From Elusimicrobiales bacterium (GTDB lineage: Bacteria > Elusimicrobiota > Elusimicrobia > Elusimicrobiales > UBA9959): a stretch of 34,257 nucleotides of DNA. Each line of letters starts with the position of its first letter. The first letter of the stretch is position 1. The position numbers and the translations under genes were made by a program. The stretch is taken from NCBI GenBank assembly GCA_031082205.1, contig JAVHLJ010000027.1, positions 1 to 34,257 of the forward strand, given 5' to 3'. The notes beneath the pieces are model-generated. The model was not told the DNA's origin, searched no databases, and saw only the letters and a program-made list of their open reading frames with translations. Positions 7,501 through 13,976 of this stretch are shown here, piece after piece.

Positions 7501-8124
7501 ATGTCTAAGGACTACCGGGGTCATAAAGAAGCTTCAGCCCGCCTCTACGGTATAGCGGAGGGGCAGGGCGGTTATTTCACCACCCGGCAGGCCGAGGCGG
7601 CCGGCTTCAGCCAGAAGAACCACGCCTATCATCTCCGCGCCGGCAACTGGGTGCGCGAGCGCCGCGGGATATACCGACTGTCGCGGTTCCCGCTGCCCGA
7701 GCGGCCGGACCTGATGTTCTGGTGGCTCTGGTCGCGCAACCGCAAGGATGAGCCGCAGGGGGTTTTCTCTCATGAAACGGCGCTGAGTCTTTACGACCTT
7801 TCGGATATCAACCCGGCCAGGCTGCACATGACCGTGCCGCGCGCTTTCCAGAGGCGGGGCAAGGGTCCCCGCCCGGCGCTCCATCGCGCGGAGCTCCACG
7901 CCGACGATATCGGCTCCATGTCCGGCGTTAAAGTGACTAAGCCGCTGAGGACTATCGCAGACCTGCTGGCGGCCGGTACCGTGCAGATGGATCATATGCG
8001 GCAGGCCGTGCGCCAGGCTTTTGCCCGGGGACTTATAACCCGGTCCGAACTTGAAAGCGCGGAGCGCATTCCCGACGCCATAAAAAAGAAGATAGAGCGG
8101 CTCAGGGAGGGCGGTGATGAGTAA
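7501..8124 (+). CDS. abiEi: AbiEi-family antitoxin (type IV toxin-antitoxin)
   Basis: The protein has 207 residues. The N-terminal winged helix (about 15-65; YFTTRQAEAAGFSQKNHAYH, then WVRERRGIYRLSRFP) is the AbiEi DNA-binding domain. The remainder has HETALSLYDLSDINPARLHM and KVTKPLRTIADLLAAG, typical of the AbiEi C-terminal domain. In characterised AbiE systems the antitoxin represses the operon and counteracts the AbiEii nucleotidyltransferase; the pair aborts phage infection and stabilises DNA. ATG 7501 is preferred over TTG 7495 because AAGGG lies 8 nt before it. It overlaps the toxin gene by 8 bp. Two inverted repeats upstream (7388-7412, 7475-7493) fit autorepression. Confidence 0.88.
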   Translation: MSKDYRGHKEASARLYGIAEGQGGYFTTRQAEAAGFSQKNHAYHLRAGNWVRERRGIYRLSRFPLPERPDLMFWWLWSRNRKDEPQGVFSHETALSLYDLSDINPARLHMTVPRAFQRRGKGPRPALHRAELHADDIGSMSGVKVTKPLRTIADLLAAGTVQMDHMRQAVRQAFARGLITRSELESAERIPDAIKKKIERLREGGDE

Positions 8125-8980
8125 GCCGAAGCTCTACGCGACGCCCGCCGCCTTCAGGCGGGCCCTCGAGGACCGTCTCAAGCTAAGATCGAGGGCGGAG
8201 GGTACGGACTTTCAGCGCCTCATGCGGGAAGTCGCTTTCGACCGGCTGTTGTGCCGGCTCTTCGCCGCGAAGGACGCGCTCTGGGTCCTTAAAGGCGGTT
8301 ACGCCCTGGAATTGCGCATGAAGGAAGCCCGCGCGACGAAAGACATAGACCTGACACTAAGCCGCGCTATGGATCCAAAAGATACTCCGCTTAAAAGTGC
8401 CGTACATCAAAAGCTCGTCCGGGAGGCCGGCCGGGACCTGGGTGATTTTTTTTCTTTCACGGTGGGTGAGGCTATGGCGGACCTGGACGCCGCGCCCTAC
8501 GGCGGCGCGCGTTACCCCGTGGAGGCGCGGCTCGACGGGCGCACTTTCGTGAAGTTTCACGTGGATGTGGGGGCCGGCGACGTGGTGCTGGCGCCGTTCG
8601 ATACGGCCCGGGCGCATGACTGGCTGGATTTCGCGGGAGTTCCCGCCGGCGAGTTTCCCGCTATCTCGCTGGAGCAGCATTTCGCGGAAAAAATTCACGC
8701 CTACACGCTCCAGCGGCGGAACCCCAATTCCAGAGTCAGGGACTTGGTCGATATGCTGCTGCTTATCCGTTCAGGCGGGATGCGCCGCGCGGAGATCTTG
8801 CGCGCCCTCGACGCGACCTTTGAGCGGCGCAGCACTCACCCCTTGCCGGCGGCCCTCTTGCCGCCTCCGGCCGTGTGGACAAAAACTTTCGCCGCTTTGG
8901 CTGGCGCGAGCGGTCTGCCCGTCGACATGTCGGAAGCTTTCGAGGTTCTGGATTCGTTCTACGCCGGGTTGAGACAATAA
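8117..8980 (+). CDS. abiEii: AbiEii-family nucleotidyltransferase toxin
   Basis: This 287-residue protein is the toxin partner of AbiEi. The nucleotidyltransferase signature is present: LKGGYALELR followed by ATKDIDLTL, i.e. the GG/GS motif and the DxD-type metal-binding pair. The later stretch through SLEQHFAEKIHAYT and SRVRDLVDMLLL matches conserved AbiEii blocks (catalytic Lys and Asp). Family toxins transfer nucleotides onto cellular targets and arrest growth. ATG 8117 was chosen; GTG 8114 is also possible. Translation is probably coupled to abiEi through the overlap. The toxin looks intact and full-length. An array of nine-base-stem palindromes follows the gene. Confidence 0.9.
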   Translation: MSKPKLYATPAAFRRALEDRLKLRSRAEGTDFQRLMREVAFDRLLCRLFAAKDALWVLKGGYALELRMKEARATKDIDLTLSRAMDPKDTPLKSAVHQKLVREAGRDLGDFFSFTVGEAMADLDAAPYGGARYPVEARLDGRTFVKFHVDVGAGDVVLAPFDTARAHDWLDFAGVPAGEFPAISLEQHFAEKIHAYTLQRRNPNSRVRDLVDMLLLIRSGGMRRAEILRALDATFERRSTHPLPAALLPPPAVWTKTFAALAGASGLPVDMSEAFEVLDSFYAGLRQ

Positions 8981-9198
8981 CCCGCCAAAGCGGGGGGGGG
9001 GATGGACTGGAAATGAAGGAAGAGCGCGCCGGATGGGGCCGGATGCGATTTCGTCAATGGGGGATGGGTGCGGGAAATAGTCCGGTTTTGTGATGGATAA
9101 TATGCCAGGTTACTTGGCATTTAATGTACACCTAAAAACAAGGTGACTGAGCCGCTAGACGGCGGCTTTAGCTAGCCGCGGGCCTTAGGTGACCAAAA
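8981..9198. other. Intergenic region without a recognisable gene
   Basis: Just after abiEii, CCCGC and GCGGG form a small stem followed by a G run rather than T, so it is not a convincing terminator. Around 9130-9195 several short complementary pieces occur (AGCCGC with GCGGCT, then AGCCGC again, flanked by AAGGTGAC and TTAGGTGACC), perhaps a decayed repeat. No coding sequence is supported. Confidence 0.5.
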
Positions 9199-9315
9199 CT
9201 CTAACCACTGGTTAGAGAAACTGCCACCATTGGTGGCAGAAATAGGCTGCCGCAATTCTCTCACCAGCGGTGAGAGAAATAAGTCCGGCCCGCAATTATT
9301 GCACCAACGGTGCAA
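9199..9315 (+). repeat. Palindrome array 3, family A copies A6-A9
   Basis: Four palindromes lie in series. A6 (9199-9217) is CTCTAACCA/TGGTTAGAG, perfect. A7 (9221-9239) is CTGCCACCA/TGGTGGCAG, perfect. A8 (9256-9278) is TTCTCTCACC/GGTGAGAGAA, perfect. A9 (9299-9315) is TTGCACC/GGTGCAA with weaker outer pairing. Most are followed by GAAA or AGAAAT and preceded by AAAACT or GCAATT, as in the other arrays. Plus-strand readings (LPPLVAEIG, ILSPAVREIS, IIAPTVQEIA) again resemble the DUF1016 segment; A6 contains an in-frame stop. Confidence 0.88.
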
Positions 9316-9342
9316 GAAATTGCCGGGGGCGGTGTAGGAGGT

Positions 9343-9404
9343 TTGAAATCACAATTTGTGACTTCAAGATCGGGCCGTCTAAGGTCACAGGCTGTGACCT
9401 TAGA
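9343..9404 (+). repeat. Palindrome array 3, family B copies B5 and B6
   Basis: B5 (9343-9367) is TTGAAATCACAA/TTGTGACTTCAA with one mismatch. B6 (9378-9404) has perfect 13-bp arms TCTAAGGTCACAG/CTGTGACCTTAGA around a central G. The B5-B6 pair, including the GATCGGGC spacer, is a near duplicate of B1-B7 at 6439-6499; here the second palindrome is perfect while there it has decayed. Plus-strand readings are LKSQFVTS and LRSQAVTL. Confidence 0.88.
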
Positions 9405-9428
9405 GTCTGCGGGCGCGGCTTGATTTTG

Positions 9429-9434
9429 TAGACT
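9429..9434 (+). promoter_or_regulatory. -10-like element TAGACT for leaderless tag transcript
   Basis: TAGACT lies 7 nt before the tag ATG, with no Shine-Dalgarno sequence between. The context TTTTGTAGACT is nearly repeated before the exonuclease gene at 13330. No matching -35 is evident. Confidence 0.5.
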
Positions 9435-9441
9435 ATCGGCT

Positions 9442-10047
9442 ATGAAGAAGATCGAGCGTTGTCCTTGGGCTTATGGGGCCAGCCCGCATTATGTGCCGTA
9501 CCACGATAAGGAATGGGGCGTGCCGGTGCGTGACGACCGGGTGCAGTTCGAGTTCCTGGTGCTGGAGGGCGCGCAGGCGGGGCTTAGCTGGAGCACGATA
9601 CTCAATAAGCGCGAGGGTTACCGCCGGGCTTTCGCGGGGTTCGACCCGGTGAAGGTGGCGCGGTTCACGCCGCGCAGGATAGAAGCCATCCTCAAGGACC
9701 CGGGGATAGTGCGCAACCGGCTGAAGGTGCTGGCGGCGGTCAATAACGCGCGGCGTTTTCTGGAAGTGCAGAAGGAGTTCGGCAGTTTTTCTAAGTATAT
9801 CTGGGGTTTTGTGGGCGGGCGGCAGAAGGTGAACCGCTGGAAGTCTTTGAAGCAGCTGCCGGCCACCAGCAAAGAGTCCGACGCGCTGAGCGCGGACTTA
9901 AAGCGCCGGGGTTTTAAGTTCGTGGGCAGTACCATCGTCTACGCCCATATGCAGGCCACGGGCCTGGTGAACGATCATCTTGTGAGCTGTTTCCGCTACA
10001 AGGCATGCCTGCGGGCGGGCTTTCCCGCGCGCGCGGCTAAGATATAG
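9442..10047 (+). CDS. tag: DNA-3-methyladenine glycosylase I
   Basis: This 201-residue enzyme removes 3-methyladenine from alkylated DNA as the first step of base-excision repair. It aligns over its whole length with E. coli Tag as I recall it: Cys7 (RCPWA) and His21 (PYHDKEWG) near the N-terminus, and the NDHLVSC segment near the C-terminus, supply the four zinc ligands. VLEGAQAGLSWSTIL contains the catalytic Glu and base-recognition residues, and RRGFKFVGSTIVYAHMQATG is a conserved helix. Length is normal for the family. There is no SD before the ATG, but a -10-like hexamer sits 7 nt upstream, so the mRNA may be leaderless. The gene lies immediately after the repeat arrays and marks the return to housekeeping content. 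Confidence 0.95.
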   Translation: MKKIERCPWAYGASPHYVPYHDKEWGVPVRDDRVQFEFLVLEGAQAGLSWSTILNKREGYRRAFAGFDPVKVARFTPRRIEAILKDPGIVRNRLKVLAAVNNARRFLEVQKEFGSFSKYIWGFVGGRQKVNRWKSLKQLPATSKESDALSADLKRRGFKFVGSTIVYAHMQATGLVNDHLVSCFRYKACLRAGFPARAAKI

Positions 10048-10050
10048 AAT
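10045..10050 (+). promoter_or_regulatory. -10-like element TAGAAT before the DUF6498 gene
   Basis: TAGAAT overlaps the tag stop codon and lies 6 nt before the ATG at 10057. No SD is present. This fits an internal leaderless promoter, although readthrough from tag is equally possible. Confidence 0.4.
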
Positions 10051-10056
10051 ACGCCC

Positions 10057-10761
10057 ATGCCCGTATCCGCTTATTTCATAATAGCCGCCAACCTGCTGCC
10101 GCTGGCTTTGGTTTTGACCGGCGACTGGGGGCTGCGGGAGATATTGCCGCTGTACTGGGTGGAGTCGGCGATAATCGGTTTCTTCACCATCCTCAAGATG
10201 CTGCTGGCCGGCGGGGCCATCGCAAAGTTGCGCGGCGCGGGGCCGGCGGGGCTGCTGCCGGGCGGGGCTTATTCCGTGCTGGCCATGGCCGGCAAACTGT
10301 TCATGGCCGGGTTCTTCACGTTCCACTTCGGCATGTTCATGTTCGTGCACGGGGTGTTCCTGTTCGGCTTCGTGCTGCAGGGGGCGCAGTTCGGCCCGGC
10401 GAAGGTGGACCCGATGAACGCCGGACTCTGGCTGGACTACCTGGGCGCGGTGAAATGGGGGATAGCGGCGCTTTTCGGCGGTCACGCGGTCTCGTTCTTC
10501 CTTAATTATCTCGCGGGCGGCGAATTCCGCCACGCCAGCGCCAGCGAATGCATGGCCAGCCCCTACCCGCGGATAATAGTGATGCACCTGACGATACTGC
10601 TGGGCGCTTTCGCCTCCATCGCCCTGCCGGGCGCGGGCACCATCATGGTGATCTTCGTGGTCGCCAAGATATTCGCCGACGTGGCGGCGCATAAGAAAGA
10701 GCACGCCAAGGCCGCGGCCCGGGCGGCGGCCGCGGAGCCGGCTGCCGCGGCGGTCAACTAG
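10057..10761 (+). CDS. DUF6498-type integral membrane protein
   Basis: This 234-residue membrane protein has about five hydrophobic segments. It begins with AYFIIAANLLPLALVLTGDW followed by ILPLYWVESAIIGFFTILKM, the conserved N-terminal block of DUF6498 as I recall it. Further helices include AMAGKLFMAGFFTFHFGMFM and the stretch around VFLFGFVLQG. A cytoplasmic tail rich in Ala and Lys ends the protein. No catalytic motif is visible and the family has no known function. The gene starts 9 bp after tag and is followed 12 bp later by the VF530-phosphodiesterase fusion, so the three probably share a transcript. Confidence 0.75.
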   Translation: MPVSAYFIIAANLLPLALVLTGDWGLREILPLYWVESAIIGFFTILKMLLAGGAIAKLRGAGPAGLLPGGAYSVLAMAGKLFMAGFFTFHFGMFMFVHGVFLFGFVLQGAQFGPAKVDPMNAGLWLDYLGAVKWGIAALFGGHAVSFFLNYLAGGEFRHASASECMASPYPRIIVMHLTILLGAFASIALPGAGTIMVIFVVAKIFADVAAHKKEHAKAAARAAAAEPAAAAVN

Positions 10762-10773
10762 GAGGATCGAGGC

Positions 10774-11799
10774 ATGCCCGGTAAGACACCCCGTAATCCG
10801 CTGCACGGCATAACGCTGGAGAAGATGCTCGAGGCGCTGGTAAAGCGCCACGGTTGGGCGGAGCTGGGGCGGCTGACCACCGTTAAATGTTTCCTTTTCG
10901 AGCCTTCGATGGCGTCCAGCCTGGCTTTCCTGCGCAGGACGGGCTGGGCGCGCAGGAAGGTGGAGGAGCTCTACCTGCGCGAGCTGCCGTCCATGGCCGA
11001 GCGCACGGTGACGGCCGAGCTGATCATAACGGGCGTGGCCCGCACGATCCTTGAGGCGATGGGCGTGAAGGAAGGCCTGGACGACGGCGCCGCGGCGGCC
11101 GACGGGCGGGTGCTCAAGCTGCTGCCGGCGGGCGGCGTCAAAAAGATGCTGGTCTACGCGCCGGACGCGATAGGGCGGCGCATTATGGGCCTGCGCCCCG
11201 AGCTTTTCGACGGGATCAGGGCGGCGGGTTTCACCGGGGTGGACGTGCGCAGCGTGTTCCCGTCCAAGACGCCGGTGTGCTACGCTTCGATGTTCAGCGG
11301 CCTGCCGCCGGCCGGTCACGGGATAAAGGCGTACGAGAAGCCGCGGCTTGAATGTAAAACGATATTCGACGCGCTGCCGGCGGCCGGACGGAAATGCGCC
11401 ATCGCCGCGGTGAAGGACAGCAGCGTGGACCTCATCTTCCGCGGACGCCAGGCGGACTATTTTTCCGAAAAGTACGACGGCGAGGTCACGGCCCGGGCGC
11501 TGGAGCTGATAGAGGCCGGCGGTCACGACTTCATCCTGGCCTATCACCAGGAGTACGACGACCTGCTCCACGATATCGGCCCCTGGAAGGAGAAGGCGGT
11601 GGAGGCGGTCGGCCGGCATACCGAAGCTTTCCTTAAATTGGCGGCGGCCTTCGATAAGAAATGGGCGGGCGTGCCGAGGGCCGTGGTCTTCGCTCCCGAC
11701 CACGGCGCGCATGTCGACCCCGCCACCGGCAAAGGCGTGCACGGCGACGACAGCCCCGCCGACATGGACGTGACGCATTTCTGGAGATTTTCGGCATGA
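10774..11799 (+). CDS. Fusion of VF530 (DUF2132) domain with alkaline-phosphatase-superfamily phosphodiesterase
   Basis: The protein has 341 residues and a strong SD (AGGAGG). Residues about 6-70 match the small VF530/DUF2132 domain, which is usually a free-standing protein of about 75 residues: NPLHGITLEKMLEALVKRHG, WAELG, then SSLAFLRRTGWARRKVEELY. Residues about 120-341 resemble type I phosphodiesterases/nucleotide pyrophosphatases of the alkaline phosphatase superfamily: LVYAPDAIG (metal Asp), FPSKTPVCYASMFSG (putative Thr nucleophile), YHQEYDDLLHD and FAPDHGAH (metal ligands), with GVHGDDSP near the end. The probable activity is hydrolysis of a phosphodiester or pyrophosphate; the substrate is unknown. 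No signal peptide is seen, so it should act in the cytoplasm. The stop overlaps the start of the NUDIX gene by 4 bp. Confidence 0.8.
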   Translation: MPGKTPRNPLHGITLEKMLEALVKRHGWAELGRLTTVKCFLFEPSMASSLAFLRRTGWARRKVEELYLRELPSMAERTVTAELIITGVARTILEAMGVKEGLDDGAAAADGRVLKLLPAGGVKKMLVYAPDAIGRRIMGLRPELFDGIRAAGFTGVDVRSVFPSKTPVCYASMFSGLPPAGHGIKAYEKPRLECKTIFDALPAAGRKCAIAAVKDSSVDLIFRGRQADYFSEKYDGEVTARALELIEAGGHDFILAYHQEYDDLLHDIGPWKEKAVEAVGRHTEAFLKLAAAFDKKWAGVPRAVVFAPDHGAHVDPATGKGVHGDDSPADMDVTHFWRFSA

Positions 11800-12185
11800 A
11801 GAAGAAGCAGGTGACGGCGGCGGTGATAGAGAAGGACGGCAAGGTCCTTATCGCGCAGCGCAGGATAGGCGACGCGCTGGCGGGGAAATGGGAGTTCCCG
11901 GGCGGCAAGATGGAGCCGGGCGAGACGCCGGAGGCCTGCCTGCGGCGGGAGCTGATGGAAGAGTTCGGTGTGGATACCGAGATAGGCGACTTTATCTGTT
12001 CGAGCGAGTTCGAATACGATCATTTCCATATAGAGCTGCTGGTCTACCGCGCCAGGCATATATCCGGCGAGTTCCAGCTCAACGATCACGCGGCCATAGT
12101 ATGGGTAAAGCCGGCCGACCTGCATAAATACCCTCTTGCCAGCGCCGATCTGCCGGTCATCGAAAAACTGACCGGCGCTAAGTAA
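11796..12185 (+). CDS. NUDIX hydrolase (MutT-like)
   Basis: This 129-residue protein carries a complete NUDIX box, GGKMEPGETPEACLRRELME followed by EFGV (GX5EX7REUXEEXGU). VTAAVIEKDGKVLIAQRR and GKWEFPGG are typical of the MutT/CTP-pyrophosphohydrolase branch, which clears oxidised or non-canonical NTPs. ATG 11796 overlaps the preceding stop as ATGA, so translation is coupled; a longer open frame upstream is only a shadow of the phosphodiesterase gene. Exact substrate cannot be assigned. Being next to a predicted phosphodiesterase and near tag suggests nucleotide-pool or DNA-damage housekeeping. Confidence 0.92.
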   Translation: MKKKQVTAAVIEKDGKVLIAQRRIGDALAGKWEFPGGKMEPGETPEACLRRELMEEFGVDTEIGDFICSSEFEYDHFHIELLVYRARHISGEFQLNDHAAIVWVKPADLHKYPLASADLPVIEKLTGAK

Positions 12186-12251
12186 AAATCCTTATTTTAT
12201 AAGCAATTTTAGGAGCGATTTGCCGGCTCCAGGAGGCTTTTGCGGCTCTTG

Positions 12252-12267
12252 TGGCATAAAAATTGCT
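12252..12267 (+). promoter_or_regulatory. Sigma-54 (-24/-12) promoter-like site before the serine protease
   Basis: TGGCATAAAAATTGCT matches the sigma-54 consensus TGGCACGN4TTGCW at every fixed position except C6 and G7. The diagnostic GG and GC doublets are exactly 10 nt apart. Transcription would start near 12278, giving a 25-nt leader that contains AGGAGA before the ATG at 12303. No obvious enhancer-binding site is recognised in the short upstream gap. Confidence 0.65.
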
Positions 12268-12302
12268 CCACTTTGGTCATGACCAGCAAGGAGACGACCA
12301 AA

Positions 12303-13322
12303 ATGAACATTATCAACCTTATAACCTTCATGTTGACTTTCGCGCAGCCCGCCATGGCCGCCGTGTCTTTCGATTCGGCCGGTACGGGCGATCTCAAAGG
12401 CCTTATAGCCGATATCGACGTTCCCGCGGCCGCCGCGGCGCCGGTGTCGTACAGGACCGGCAACAAGATAATATTCGGCGAGGACGACCGGGTGGAGTAT
12501 TTCCAGGCCCCCGAGGGCTTCCGCGAGGCGGCCGATTCGGTGGTGTCGCTGTGGAAGAGCCCGTTCGTCCACCGGGAAGGAGACAGCGGCCCTTACACCC
12601 TGGCGCTGGACACCTACGGCCGGCAATACAATCTCTGCCCCGGCGTGCGTTTCGCCGAGCAGCCTGTCGGCGCCGTCTGTTCCGGGGCGCTGGTGGGCGA
12701 GGACCTGGTGCTGACCGCCGGCCACTGCGTCAAGGACGAGAACGCCTGCAAGAACACCAAGTTCGTCTTCGGTTTCGGCGTGAAGGGCGAGGGCGAGGCC
12801 GCCCCCGGCCAGGTCCCCGAGTCCGACGTCTACGGCTGCGCGGAGATCGTCAAGCGCGACTGGACCAATTACACCGTGAGCCATAACGCCGGGCCGCAGC
12901 AGACCATCTACGGCGACGATTTCGCGCTGGTGCGGCTGGACCGCAAGGTGACCGGCCGCAAGCCGCTGGCGGTGGCCAGGGACGGCGGGATAAAGAAGGG
13001 CGACGCCGTGATGACGATGGGCCACCCCTCCGGCCTGCCGCTCAAGATCTCGACCTACGCCACGGTGGTCAAGCCGGTCGCCGGGGATGACCGGTTCTTC
13101 CTGACCAACCTCGACAGCTTCGGCGGCAATTCGGGCGGACCGGTCTTCAACGCGGCCACCGGCCTTATCGAGGGCGTGCTGGTGCGCGGTGACGCCGACA
13201 GTTTCCTGCGGACCTTCGACGGCTGCAATATCTTCCACGTGAAGCCGCAGAACGCCGGCGCCGGGGTCTCGGTCAACAAGCTGGACAAGGTCCTGGACCT
13301 TATCCCGGAGCTGCCGCTGTAA
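12303..13322 (+). CDS. Secreted trypsin-like (V8/Glu-endopeptidase-type) serine protease
   Basis: This 339-residue exported protease has a signal peptide (MNIINLITFMLTFAQPAMAA) and a chymotrypsin-fold catalytic domain over about 100-335. The triad is visible: His141 in LTAGHCVKD, Asp206 in DDFALVRL and Ser277 in FGGNSGGPVF. The pattern resembles bacterial S1B/V8-like peptidases. Residues 20-95 may be a propeptide. ATG 12303 is chosen because it starts the signal peptide and follows AGGAGA; an upstream in-frame ATG at 12240 would destroy it. It appears to be a single-gene unit behind a sigma-54-like promoter, so expression may depend on an enhancer-binding activator. The substrate is unknown. 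Confidence 0.9.
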   Translation: MNIINLITFMLTFAQPAMAAVSFDSAGTGDLKGLIADIDVPAAAAAPVSYRTGNKIIFGEDDRVEYFQAPEGFREAADSVVSLWKSPFVHREGDSGPYTLALDTYGRQYNLCPGVRFAEQPVGAVCSGALVGEDLVLTAGHCVKDENACKNTKFVFGFGVKGEGEAAPGQVPESDVYGCAEIVKRDWTNYTVSHNAGPQQTIYGDDFALVRLDRKVTGRKPLAVARDGGIKKGDAVMTMGHPSGLPLKISTYATVVKPVAGDDRFFLTNLDSFGGNSGGPVFNAATGLIEGVLVRGDADSFLRTFDGCNIFHVKPQNAGAGVSVNKLDKVLDLIPELPL

Positions 13323-13329
13323 GATTTTG

Positions 13330-13335
13330 TAAACT
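13330..13335 (+). promoter_or_regulatory. -10-like element TAAACT for leaderless exonuclease transcript
   Basis: TAAACT lies 6 nt before the GTG start at 13342 with no SD. The context GATTTTGTAAACTGTCAGC is nearly identical to GATTTTGTAGACTATCGGC before tag. Confidence 0.5.
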
Positions 13336-13341
13336 GTCAGC

Positions 13342-13968
13342 GTGAGCGAACATATACAGCCCGACCTTTTCGCCGACGCGCCGGCCCCGCCCGTCTTCCT
13401 GTTCTTCGACACGGAGACGACGGGGCTGCCGCGCAGCTGGAACGCGCCGGTGACCGACCTGGACAACTGGCCGCGGCTGGTGCAGCTGGCGTACATAGCC
13501 TACGACGCCGACGGGAATCAACTGGCGTCGGTGGACGCCATCGTCAAACCCGTCGGCTTCACCATCCCCGAGGAAACCTCCAGGATACACGGCATCACCA
13601 CGGAGCGCGCGCTCAAAGAGGGCCGCGACCTGGTCGGGGTGCTCAAAGAGTTCCGCGCGCTGCTGGACAGGACCAGGTATCTCATCGCGCATAATATCTC
13701 TTTCGACGAGAAGATAGTCGGCGCGGAGTTCCTGCGCAACGGCATGCCGGACATCCCGCCGTCCGTGATAAAGATCTGCACGATGCACAGCACCACGGAA
13801 TATTGCGAGATCCCCGGCGCACGGGGCTATAAGTGGCCCAAACTGATGGAGCTGCACCACAAGCTGTTCGCGGAGGATTTCGACCGGGCGCATAACGCGG
13901 CCGCCGACGTGGCCGCGACGGTGAAATGCTTCTGGGAACTGCGCAAGCGGGGGATAATCAAAGTATAG
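13342..13968 (+). CDS. DnaQ-like 3'-5' exonuclease (DEDDh)
   Basis: This 208-residue protein carries the DEDDh exonuclease motifs: FFDTETTGLP (ExoI Asp/Glu), HNISFDEKI (ExoII Asp) and AHNAAADVAAT (ExoIII His and Asp). The order and spacing match the epsilon proofreading-subunit superfamily. It hydrolyses DNA from 3' ends; whether it serves as the replicative proofreader or in repair is not decidable here. The start is GTG 13342, 19 bp after the protease stop, with no SD but a -10-like hexamer 6 nt before it. It heads a tight plus-strand run that continues with a membrane protein 8 bp downstream. Confidence 0.9.
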   Translation: MSEHIQPDLFADAPAPPVFLFFDTETTGLPRSWNAPVTDLDNWPRLVQLAYIAYDADGNQLASVDAIVKPVGFTIPEETSRIHGITTERALKEGRDLVGVLKEFRALLDRTRYLIAHNISFDEKIVGAEFLRNGMPDIPPSVIKICTMHSTTEYCEIPGARGYKWPKLMELHHKLFAEDFDRAHNAAADVAATVKCFWELRKRGIIKV

Positions 13969-13976
13969 GCGGGGGC

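Noticed and set aside
9116-9195. tRNA or structured RNA gene
   Set aside because: Several short complementary segments exist, but no cloverleaf, anticodon arm or T-loop sequence can be built.
9199-9404. CRISPR-like array
   Set aside because: The units are palindromes with varying arms and unequal spacing. There is no constant direct repeat with unique spacers and no cas gene nearby.
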